DNA from: Methanomassiliicoccus sp. UBA345 | GTDB lineage: Archaea > Thermoplasmatota > Thermoplasmata > Methanomassiliicoccales > Methanomassiliicoccaceae | DNA: 12,374 nt | NCBI GenBank assembly: GCA_002504525.1 | Contig: DATD01000011.1 | Coordinates: 1-12,374 of the forward strand | Direction of reading: 5' to 3' | Part shown: positions 7,275 to 12,374 of the stretch, piece by piece | Layout of the letters: each line of letters begins with the position of its first letter | Numbering within the stretch: position 1 is the first letter of the stretch | The notes under the pieces: model-generated | What the model saw: only the letters and a program-made list of their open reading frames with translations | Database searches by the model: none | Told to the model about the DNA's origin: nothing | Position numbers and translations under genes: made by a program

Positions 7275-7935
7275 AACGGTGCTGTATCGAGAGCGGCTTC
7301 CGAAGTATGTGTTCAAGGGAACTCAGTTACAACGGAAAGCCATAAGAATGATCCAGTGGTGGTACCGTCTCGGAGCCATAGCGATCTTCTTAGGAACAAT
7401 GTATCTGGTGTTCTCGCCGAAAACCGAACATGATCTCGCACCGGTATGGGCGGGAATAATCGCCGCGTGGATCGGTTGCGCACTTCTGGTATATCGTTCC
7501 GAACGTACGCACCAGGCCCAACTCGATGGCAGCGTTGGGACCATCATTTTCGAAGACAGGATTTCCGTGCCACCGCGGTCGTATCGCAAGTTGATCGGTG
7601 AACCGGATCATGTAATCAAGGACAAGATCGGCCATGTAAAAATAATCAGAGGCTGGGGAAATCAGTACGTGGCCAAGAAGAACGGTGTCCTGTGGGAAGA
7701 CTCTCCGATTGCCATCCAGATCATAATGATGTCTGGGAAAAAGATCGGACTGGGCTACAAGCCACCAAGCACCGTGAAGGAGATCGCCGAGGTCCTGAAC
7801 GAACACTGGAACGTCAGGATTGTCGACCCCGGTTCCGGCATGGGACGCGGATATAGGTACATCAAGGACAATGTGGTCGGCGAGCACTCATACGACGAGA
7901 TTATGAGGATGGATCTGTTCGAGTGGCAGGAATGA
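7267..7935 (+). CDS. Partner protein B5 (subtype 2): two-helix membrane protein with long soluble tail
   Basis: This 222-residue protein is the same length as B4 and shares its layout. A charged N-terminus of about 27 residues is followed by two membrane helices (about 28-50 and 57-78). A soluble region then has a strand-rich section, PPSTVKEIAEVLNEHWNV and a GSGMGRG stretch near the C-terminus. The ATG overlaps the A5 stop as ATGAATGA, so translation is probably coupled. It lacks the exact 'PW..I' motif of the smaller partners but has the same two-helix plus soluble-domain plan. It is the last gene of the array; beyond it the sequence changes to non-coding and then to housekeeping genes. Confidence 0.8.
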   Translation: MNETVLYRERLPKYVFKGTQLQRKAIRMIQWWYRLGAIAIFLGTMYLVFSPKTEHDLAPVWAGIIAAWIGCALLVYRSERTHQAQLDGSVGTIIFEDRISVPPRSYRKLIGEPDHVIKDKIGHVKIIRGWGNQYVAKKNGVLWEDSPIAIQIIMMSGKKIGLGYKPPSTVKEIAEVLNEHWNVRIVDPGSGMGRGYRYIKDNVVGEHSYDEIMRMDLFEWQE

Positions 7936-8253
7936 TCCTGTCATATTGCGAATCCAAACATGATCTGCCATAGCGGCGACTTCTTTTCCCTCGTCTCTCC
8001 ACGGGCCCGTTCACCATAATTCATGGCGCCAGGGCACATCGAACGCGACGCTATGATGTGCGTTGCAAGCCATGGTGGATTCGTGTAGCACCCGGAGGCT
8101 CCTGTATCGTCGCAAAGGGCTCTGCTTACATCTTGCCGTCGCTATGCCCAACACATCGCGGAGCTGGACCGAGCAGTGCTGATGATCTAGCTGGCGGTCT
8201 AATCATGGTCCCTGCCGACCGTGATGCGGCCTCGATCATCTGCCAGAAACGCA
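7936..8253. other. 318-bp stretch without a convincing gene
   Basis: This is the space between the convergent ends of B5 and the HAD hydrolase. Open frames here are short (69 codons at most), run into the HAD gene and have no ribosome binding site. I see no tRNA fold. A pyrimidine-rich tract at 7981-8000 could serve as an archaeal oligo-T-like terminator for the array. An imperfect inverted pair (GATGCGGC near 8222 and GCCGCATT near 8260) is too weakly paired to call. It could be decayed array DNA, but no similarity to the modules is apparent by eye. Confidence 0.5.
7981..8000 (+). terminator. Possible pyrimidine-tract terminator after the array
   Basis: TTCTTTTCCC followed by TCGTCTCTCC lies about 46 bases after the B5 stop. 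Archaeal RNA polymerase can terminate on T-rich tracts without a hairpin. The tract is interrupted by C, so this is only suggestive. Confidence 0.25.
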
Positions 8254-8976
8254 CTATGCCGCATTGATCAGAGACTCTATCTCCCTCAGCTGGGACACGG
8301 TGTGGTCCGGAACGACGCCTTCCTCGGGATGACAATAGACGGAGCGCTTCAGCACCGCCTTCATGCCGACCCCCTGCGCCCCCTTGATGTCATGGAACGG
8401 AGAGTTGCCGATGTACATCGCGTCGGCGGCCGACACTCCCAGGTTGGACAGGGCGATCTTGAAGACCTTGGGATGCGGCTTCCTCAGTCCGACATCGGTG
8501 CTGAAGACCATATCATCGAAGTATCGGTCCAGGCCGAAGTGCTGCATGTCCCGCAGCGGGAACTCTGATGGCAGCCCCCATGCCACGTCGGAGATCAGGC
8601 CGATGGCCAGCCCGCGGTCGCTGATGCTTTCCAGCACTTCGACCGCGCCGGGGACCAGCTTGCGGTCCTCCAGCAGGACGCCGTAGAAGATCTCCAGCCC
8701 TTCCTGCAGCGTCACTTCGTCCAGACAGCAGTATCGGTCCAGGCAGGCGCCGAGAAGCTCGCTCAGCGGCACCTCCACCATCTCCTCCCGCTTTTTCGTC
8801 CTGGTATGGGCCAGTCGCTCCGTTAGGTAGGAAGTGAACTCCGCGCGGTCCACTGGGGACGGCGACGCTTCGCTGACCAGCTGGTAGATGCGCTCCACGC
8901 CGCGCTGCTCCGGTCCATGCCAGTCGCAGTAGTGGTCGATTAGGGTGTGGCCGAGATCGAACAGGACCGCTTTCAT
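8254..8976 (-). CDS. HAD-superfamily hydrolase
   Basis: This 240-residue protein has all four haloacid dehalogenase motifs in order. Motif I is VLFDLGHTL with the nucleophile Asp7, motif II is GLISD with Ser129, motif III is RKPHPK with Lys166, and motif IV is GNSPFHD with Asp196. The second motif-I Asp, often the general acid in phosphatases, is Gly9 here. Related 'FDLGxTL' members exist, but this lowers confidence in a simple phosphatase role. The helical cap lies between motifs I and II (about 20-105). Phosphoglycolate-phosphatase-like or 2-haloacid-dehalogenase-like labels are possible; the substrate cannot be read from sequence. Its ATG has an AT-rich box about 27 bases upstream, suggesting a leaderless transcript divergent from the GMP synthase gene. 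Confidence 0.88.
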   Translation of the reverse strand: MKAVLFDLGHTLIDHYCDWHGPEQRGVERIYQLVSEASPSPVDRAEFTSYLTERLAHTRTKKREEMVEVPLSELLGACLDRYCCLDEVTLQEGLEIFYGVLLEDRKLVPGAVEVLESISDRGLAIGLISDVAWGLPSEFPLRDMQHFGLDRYFDDMVFSTDVGLRKPHPKVFKIALSNLGVSAADAMYIGNSPFHDIKGAQGVGMKAVLKRSVYCHPEEGVVPDHTVSQLREIESLINAA

Positions 8977-9001
8977 GCTCCCTTATCAGGGCTGGCAGGC
9001 A

Positions 9002-9018
9002 CTTAAACATTATTTTTC
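9002..9018 (-). promoter_or_regulatory. TATA-like promoter region of the HAD gene
   Basis: Read on the - strand this is a GAAAAATAATGTTTAAG-like AT-rich block, 27-42 bases upstream of ATG 8976. The spacing fits an archaeal box A with transcription starting at or next to the start codon. Confidence 0.45.
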
Positions 9019-9044
9019 GAACATCGTCCTTTGACGCTGCGACG

Positions 9045-9054
9045 GATATTTTTT
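9045..9054 (+). promoter_or_regulatory. TATA-like box of the GMP synthase subunit gene
   Basis: GATATTTTTT is centred about 31 bases before ATG 9081, which would place the transcription start a few bases ahead of the start codon. The next 26 bases are GC-richer. It is separate from the divergent HAD promoter by about 27 bases. Confidence 0.5.
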
Positions 9055-9080
9055 GTACTATCTCCCCGTAGACCGGAGCG

Positions 9081-9653
9081 ATGCGCGTCTATGTGGTGGA
9101 CAACGGCGGCCAGTGGACCCACCGGGAATGGCGGGTCCTGAAGTATCTCGGGGTGGACACCAAGGTGGTGCCGAACACCACGCCCTTCGAGAAGCTGGAC
9201 GTCGACGCGCTCGTTCTCTCGGGAGGCTCACCATCGGTCTCGGTGGAAGGCGACCGCATGGGGCGCAACGGCGAGTACCTCGACCTCGCCGACTTTCCTA
9301 TTCTGGCGATCTGCGCCGGCTTTCAGTTCATGATCGACCACTATGGCGGACGCGTAGGCGCGGCGGACCGGCCGGAGTTCGGGAAGACCACGCTGTACGT
9401 CGATGAGCCGAACGATATCTTCAGCGGTCTGCCCAGGGAGTTCGTGGTGTGGGAGAGCCACAACGACGAGGCCAAGGTCCTTCCTGACTCGTTCGAACTG
9501 CTGGCCCATTCGGACAACTGCTCAGTGGAGGCCGTCAAGGTCAAGGGCCGGCCGCTGTACGGGCTGCAGTTCCACCCCGAGGTGGAGAACACCGAGCACG
9601 GCAACGAGATCTTCAGCAACTTCCTCCGCGTGGTGGAGGAATGGAAGCGCTGA
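9081..9653 (+). CDS. guaAA: GMP synthase, glutamine amidotransferase subunit A
   Basis: This 190-residue class I glutamine amidotransferase is the stand-alone archaeal GMP synthase subunit. It hydrolyses glutamine and passes ammonia to the separate ATP-pyrophosphatase subunit, which converts XMP to GMP in the cytosol. The nucleophile is Cys78 in AICAGFQF, and the His-Glu pair is His165 and Glu167 in QFHPEVE. VLSGGSPSV forms the glutamine/oxyanion region, and VVWESHNDE matches the 'SH.DE' segment usual in this subunit. The N-terminus MRVYVVDNGGQWTH is typical and the length is normal for the family. ATG 9081 has GGAG just upstream and a TATA-like box at 9045-9054. The ATP-pyrophosphatase subunit is not in the window. 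Trp in GGQWTH and Ala-Gly in the nucleophile elbow are minor family variants. Confidence 0.93.
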   Translation: MRVYVVDNGGQWTHREWRVLKYLGVDTKVVPNTTPFEKLDVDALVLSGGSPSVSVEGDRMGRNGEYLDLADFPILAICAGFQFMIDHYGGRVGAADRPEFGKTTLYVDEPNDIFSGLPREFVVWESHNDEAKVLPDSFELLAHSDNCSVEAVKVKGRPLYGLQFHPEVENTEHGNEIFSNFLRVVEEWKR

Positions 9654-9859
9654 GCCCGGAGGAGCAGGCGCTGCTGGTAGAGGCATTGGACCTTCGACGG
9701 AAGAAGGAGGACCTCGAGACGTCGCTCGGTCGCGTCCTGAGGCGCAAGGATGGAAGCTTCGACCTCTATGTCAGCATCATGGGCAAGGTGCGCGAGGAGG
9801 CCCGCCGTAAGAAGGTCACGAAGGACGAGGCGGCCCGCTCGCTCACAGCAGAAGGATGA
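9641..9859 (+). CDS. Small helical protein coupled to GMP synthase subunit A
   Basis: This 72-residue protein is rich in Glu, Lys, Arg and Leu, is predicted almost wholly helical, and has one short strand-like break (KDGSFDLYVSIMG). Its ATG lies inside the last codons of the amidotransferase gene (13-bp overlap), after GGTGGAGG at 9632-9639, so it is probably translated by coupling. Third codon positions are strongly GC, as in its neighbours, which supports real coding. I do not recognise the family. Its end overlaps the convergent TIGR00304 gene by 17 bp. It might be a regulator or assembly factor, or simply an unrelated gene in the operon. Confidence 0.65.
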   Translation: MEALSPEEQALLVEALDLRRKKEDLETSLGRVLRRKDGSFDLYVSIMGKVREEARRKKVTKDEAARSLTAEG

Positions 9860-10226
9860 GCAACAGGGCCGCCATGATCAAGGTCGATGCGAGAACGGCC
9901 AGGATGAACGCGCGGCGGCTTCCCCGGGCCGAGCCGAACAGAATGGGGATGGGGCCGATCATGACCACTCCTCCCCATCGCGAGCCCGTTACGCTGTCCT
10001 GTACGGCATTCTGCTGCCCTCTTTCAGGTAGCAGGGAGAGGAACAGCAGTAAGATCGCCGCCGGCAGCAGCAGCGCCCCGACCGCGCCGACCGGACCGGT
10101 GATGGTCAGGATGGGGATCACGAACAGCAGGGCGAGGGAAGCCTCTCCTCGCAACGCCGCATAGAGCAAGAGGGCCAGGGACAGGGCGAGCAGCAGCGCC
10201 CCGGCGGCGGCGAGAGGCCTTCTCAC
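9843..10226 (-). CDS. TIGR00304/DUF131 family membrane protein
   Basis: This 127-residue membrane protein carries the hallmark GGVVMIGPIPILFG (about residues 84-97) of the archaeal TIGR00304 (DUF131) family, whose function is unknown. Hydrophobic helices lie at about 7-25, 30-44, 47-66 and 108-127. The start is GTG 10226, with GGAGGC (10233-10238 on the - strand) six bases upstream; an ATG at 10231 is out of frame and stops after two codons. A tiny ORF ends at this start with a 4-base GTGA overlap. The 3' end overlaps the convergent 72-residue gene. Confidence 0.85.
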   Translation of the reverse strand: MRRPLAAAGALLLALSLALLLYAALRGEASLALLFVIPILTITGPVGAVGALLLPAAILLLFLSLLPERGQQNAVQDSVTGSRWGGVVMIGPIPILFGSARGSRRAFILAVLASTLIMAALLLILLL

Positions 10227-10294
10227 ACCATCGCCTCCTTCGCGGCCCGGTCGGTGAGCCGCGCCGCCTTTGTTAGGCCGTCGTGCCGGAGCAT
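10223..10294 (-). CDS. Candidate 23-residue ORF upstream of the TIGR00304 gene
   Basis: An ATG at 10294 opens a 23-codon frame that ends MV-stop at a GTGA overlap with the TIGR00304 start, the usual geometry of coupled archaeal genes. Codons are GC-ending, as in true genes nearby, and the product is basic and helical (TKAARLTDRAAKEAMV at its end). The frame is open a further 15 or so codons upstream but without another start codon. GAGGAT sits about nine bases before the ATG. It could be a leader peptide or a chance frame in GC-rich DNA. Confidence 0.3.
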   Translation of the reverse strand: MLRHDGLTKAARLTDRAAKEAMV

Positions 10295-10357
10295 GTCGGG
10301 CCTATCCTCATCATCAGTATTAGGAACCCGCGCGACCGCACGAACGGTTCAGCAACG

Positions 10358-10364
10358 TTAATAT
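10358..10364. promoter_or_regulatory. TATA-like box between divergent genes
   Basis: TTAATAT is the only AT-rich block in the region between the TIGR00304 gene and the 305-residue gene. It lies about 32-38 bases before ATG 10396, suiting a short-leader transcript on the + strand. Its complement ATATTAA could equally serve the - strand, giving a start near 10335 ahead of the tiny ORF. Confidence 0.45.
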
Positions 10365-10395
10365 CGCCCCATCCTAATGAGGGCCGATTGGTGCC

Positions 10396-11313
10396 ATGAC
10401 CCCCCTCCAGGCCGTTGTCGTAGAGATCCTGCGGGCCCGCGGCTTTGAGGTCGCGGAACAGGACGGTATCCTGCTGGCCCGCAACGGCGACAGCCGCGCG
10501 GCCTTCTGCGTCCTGCGCGCCGCGGAGCAGAGGGACGTGGACGACTTCCTCGCCCGATACGCAGACTTCTCGGGCAAGAAGGTGCTGGTCACCGTCGAAC
10601 CGCTGCCGCCTCCCGTACTGGATGGCCTGGAGCGCTCGGTGACGGTGTGGGACCGCCAGGCCCTGGAGCAGGAGCTGGACCGGATGGGAGCGTCGGACGA
10701 GCGCAGCCTGGTGGACGAACTGCTGGCGACCGACTTCCCCCGAATGCTGTCCGCCGAGGAGTTGGACTCCCTCCGCGACCGGCCGGTGGGGGAGCGCATC
10801 GTCCGGCCGGTGGTGACCGTCGAGGACGTCATGGACATGACCAGGGAGTCGGTCTCCGGCTTCCGCCACGATCTGCAGCTGATGCCCCACTATGTGTTCG
10901 GCTACGTCTGTCCGCTGTACCACGACCAGGAGAGGGTGGGAGTGGAGAGCGGGACGCTGTCGGTCAATGGTCGAACGCAACGAGTGGAGCCGTGGCCGGA
11001 GAGGAGAGAGCTGATCTACTCCATGGAGGAGGAGCACCAGCGGCTGGAGCCTGCCGTTACGGAGCAGGACGCTGCCAAGGTGGCGAGGCGCGAGCTGGTG
11101 CGGCTGTACACCTTCGACCGGGAGCGCGTGGTCGAGGAGGACCACGTCACCATGACGGAGAAGAGGAGGATCTCCCCTCGCGAGGAGAGCATCGAACTGG
11201 ACGGCCGCGGGTTGTTCTTCCTTCCCCTGTGGCGCGTGGAGGGCGTCCACGGCGCCATGGTGATCGACGCCAGCAACGGCAAGGTGGTCAGCGAGGACCA
11301 CTATTCCCTCTAG
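10396..11313 (+). CDS. Conserved-type hypothetical protein, possible restriction-endonuclease-like N-domain
   Basis: This is a 305-residue soluble protein. The N-terminal 105 residues alternate helix and strand (VEILRARGFEVAEQDGILLA, then FCVLRA, then KVLVTVEPL, then VTVWDRQALEQEL). That pattern is reminiscent of restriction-endonuclease-like domains that begin with an 'LL...GF.V' helix-strand, but a complete D/ExK signature is not clear. The C-terminal part is strand-rich and ends LPLWRVEGVHGAMVIDASNG followed by KVVSEDHYSL. In between are acidic helices (about 110-150). ATG 10396 was chosen for its distance from the TATA-like box. The stop overlaps the convergent Mut7-C gene by 26 bp. I cannot assign a function. 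Confidence 0.75.
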   Translation: MTPLQAVVVEILRARGFEVAEQDGILLARNGDSRAAFCVLRAAEQRDVDDFLARYADFSGKKVLVTVEPLPPPVLDGLERSVTVWDRQALEQELDRMGASDERSLVDELLATDFPRMLSAEELDSLRDRPVGERIVRPVVTVEDVMDMTRESVSGFRHDLQLMPHYVFGYVCPLYHDQERVGVESGTLSVNGRTQRVEPWPERRELIYSMEEEHQRLEPAVTEQDAAKVARRELVRLYTFDRERVVEEDHVTMTEKRRISPREESIELDGRGLFFLPLWRVEGVHGAMVIDASNGKVVSEDHYSL

Positions 11314-11770
11314 CCTTCCTCACTGCCTCGTTGATGTGCTCGCGTATCCCGGTCCAGTGCGTCCCCTTCCAGTACATCCGCCCGCACGATGGGCAGGCAA
11401 GGAACTCGTTATGCCGTTCAAGCACTCTCGGCGGCACCTGTTCTGAAGCCTCCTCCGGCGTCACGGGAGCGAGCTCGCTGTTGCACATCGTGCATCGAGT
11501 CCGCTTCTCGTCGAACTCCAGGCCGAAGCGTCGGACGACGTCCTCGAGCTGCTCGGCGCCGTCGTCGCTGCGCACCAGCATCGCGCGGCCCCCGGCTCGT
11601 CTGGCCAGCTCGCGGTCCCTGGTGAGAATGAAACGGTCCCCCTTCGCGGCATGCTGCAGGATCTCGTCGTCGGCCATGTCCCTGGCGTATTCCGTATCGT
11701 AGCCCATGATGCGCAGCCACCTCGCCAGGGTGCCGAGCATCTCGTCGGCCAGGAACTTCGGTTCAGGCAT
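11288..11770 (-). CDS. Mut7-C RNase domain protein (PIN-like fold plus zinc ribbon)
   Basis: This 160-residue protein has the Mut7-C (formerly DUF82) layout. A PIN-like N-domain starts KFLADEMLGTLARWLRIMGYDT, with acidic residues at Asp9, Asp34/Asp35 and Asp52 (ILTRDRELA) suited to metal binding. A C-terminal zinc ribbon has Cys pairs at 93/96 (CTMC) and 126/129 (CPSC), followed by YWKGTHW. Family members are presumed RNases and the substrate is unknown. Length is normal. The ATG overlaps the end of the reductase gene by 8 bp, so the two form an operon on the - strand with the reductase first. It overlaps the convergent hypothetical gene by 26 bp at its end. Confidence 0.9.
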   Translation of the reverse strand: MPEPKFLADEMLGTLARWLRIMGYDTEYARDMADDEILQHAAKGDRFILTRDRELARRAGGRAMLVRSDDGAEQLEDVVRRFGLEFDEKRTRCTMCNSELAPVTPEEASEQVPPRVLERHNEFLACPSCGRMYWKGTHWTGIREHINEAVRKARGNSGPR

Positions 11771-12374
11771 CGACCTCGTACGACAGCAGCACGCCGTCGC
11801 CCAGGACCTCGGCGTCCGTCAGCCTGAGACGTATCGAGCGATCGTCCGGAAGGCCGTCCCCGTCGGCCGGGGTGGGCGAGTTACGCCCGCCAATGATCTG
11901 GCTGCCGACGAACACCAGGTACCGGTCGACCAGGCCGGCCTGGAAGAAGGAGAATATGGTCTCCCCGCCGCCCTCCACCATCAGGGTCCGTACGCCCCTC
12001 TCACCAAGGATGTCCATTAGCGCCGCGAGGTCCACCATATCCGCGCCGCATCTTACCACCTCTGCCCCTGGCCAGGTGCGGTCGCAGTCGTCGGCGGTGG
12101 CGATCAGCGTCCTCGATCGGTCGTCCAGCACCCTCGCGCTCGACGGCGTGCGACCGCGGGAGTCAAGGACGACGCGCAGCGGGTTCCTCTCCGGCGGAAG
12201 CCCTTTCACCGTAAGATGCGGATCGTCCGCGATGACGGTCCCCACGCCGACCAGGATGGCATCGGAGGAGGCGCGCAGCGCCTTCACCCTGTCCATGTCC
12301 TCCGGGGACGATATCCTCACCTGCTTCCTCGACCGTCCGGCCAGCTTGCCGTCGGCGGTCATGGCGCAGTTCAC
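11763..12374 (-). CDS. 2,5-diamino-6-ribosylamino-pyrimidinone 5'-phosphate reductase (partial, cut by window end)
   Basis: 203 residues are visible and the N-terminus lies beyond the window. The first codon seen, GTG at 12374, corresponds to a Val within VNCAMTADGKLA, about ten residues into usual family members, so GTG is probably not the start. This is the archaeal RibD C-terminal-like (MJ0671-type) enzyme, which reduces the ribosylamino-pyrimidine phosphate with NAD(P)H in riboflavin and F420 precursor synthesis. Recognisable blocks are AMTADGKLA, SDAILVGVGTVIADDPHLTV, NPLRVVLDS and the nucleotide-binding MVEGGGETIFSFF near residues 133-145. It ends normally and overlaps the Mut7-C start by 8 bp. 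Confidence 0.92.
   Translation of the reverse strand: MNCAMTADGKLAGRSRKQVRISSPEDMDRVKALRASSDAILVGVGTVIADDPHLTVKGLPPERNPLRVVLDSRGRTPSSARVLDDRSRTLIATADDCDRTWPGAEVVRCGADMVDLAALMDILGERGVRTLMVEGGGETIFSFFQAGLVDRYLVFVGSQIIGGRNSPTPADGDGLPDDRSIRLRLTDAEVLGDGVLLSYEVDA

Larger units (their letters stand above)
83..7935 (+). other. Tandem array of five variable membrane protein / partner modules
   Basis: Five repeats of the same two-gene plan lie head to tail on the + strand: a large hydrophobic protein followed by a smaller protein with two N-terminal membrane helices and a beta-rich tail. Genes within modules overlap or sit within about 20 bp, so each pair is probably co-transcribed. Modules A1, A2 and A3 with their partners form one subtype, and A4 and A5 with theirs form another. 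One module lacks the N-terminal half (A2), one array gene is broken twice (A4), one has a frameshifted N-terminal cassette (A5), and one extra partner (B1b) is frameshifted. No transposase or integrase is visible. The array appears to have grown by duplication and unequal recombination; that history is inferred from the repeats and the decay. Confidence 0.8.

Noticed and set aside
83..7935. Prophage or transposon origin of the array
   Set aside because: No integrase, transposase, terminase or capsid-like gene, no terminal inverted repeats and no tRNA attachment site are visible in the window.
8175..8235. C/D-box-like small RNA (CTGATGA and GTGATG motifs) in the gene-poor stretch
   Set aside because: Motifs do not match C-box consensus fully, and no D box and terminal stem are placed correctly.
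10273..11301. Long open frame of 342 codons on the - strand opposite the 305-residue gene
   Set aside because: The product is rich in His, Arg, Gln and Leu with no recognisable domain. It mirrors the GC-rich codons of the + strand gene, which has a promoter box, the expected composition and a strand-rich C-terminal domain.
10647..11702. Open frame of 351 codons on the + strand in another frame
   Set aside because: Gly/Arg/Ala-rich low-complexity translation running through two genes on opposite strands; typical GC-driven shadow.

Overview
The window looks archaeal, most likely a GC-rich Thermoplasmatota lineage such as the Methanomassiliicoccales; that placement is inference. The right half carries archaeal-type genes: a stand-alone glutamine-amidotransferase subunit of GMP synthase, an MJ0671-type riboflavin-pathway reductase, a TIGR00304/DUF131 membrane protein and a Mut7-C RNase-like protein. 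Several genes have AT-rich TATA-like boxes about 27-35 bases upstream of the start codon, and many have GGAGGTGA-type ribosome binding sites. No rRNA, tRNA, CRISPR array or transposase was seen.

Region 1 (about 1-7935, all + strand) is a tandem array of paralogous two-gene modules. Each module has a large, very hydrophobic protein (array protein, 'A') followed at once by a smaller protein with two membrane helices and a beta-rich PH-like cytosolic domain (partner, 'B'). The order is A1-B1a-B1b(frameshifted), A2(C-terminal half only)-B2, A3-B3, A4(broken)-B4, A5(damaged N-terminus)-B5. A1 and A3 share a 221-bp N-terminal cassette with a single mismatch (113-333 and 3355-3575), although the rest of the two proteins has diverged strongly. 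A5 holds a degraded part of the same cassette with a one-base insertion, and A4 holds only a short trace of it. There are two subtypes that co-vary: A1/A2/A3 pair with 144-167 aa partners, and A4/A5 pair with 222 aa partners. A conserved N-terminus, variable C-terminus, dedicated downstream partner, orphan C-terminal module and decaying copies together resemble a polymorphic toxin/immunity locus or another recombination-diversified surface system. The function is not known to me and this is the part most likely to be undescribed.

Region 2 (7936-8253) is a 318-bp stretch with no convincing gene.

Region 3 (8254-12374) is compact housekeeping sequence. It contains a HAD-family hydrolase (-), a divergent GMP synthase subunit A (+) coupled to a 72-aa helical protein, and a TIGR00304 membrane protein (-) possibly preceded by a tiny coupled ORF. 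A 305-aa hypothetical protein (+) follows, then a Mut7-C protein and the pyrimidine reductase RibD2 (both -, overlapping by 8 bp). The reductase is cut by the right window edge. The housekeeping genes have uniformly high GC and intact frames, unlike the patchy, decaying array beside them.
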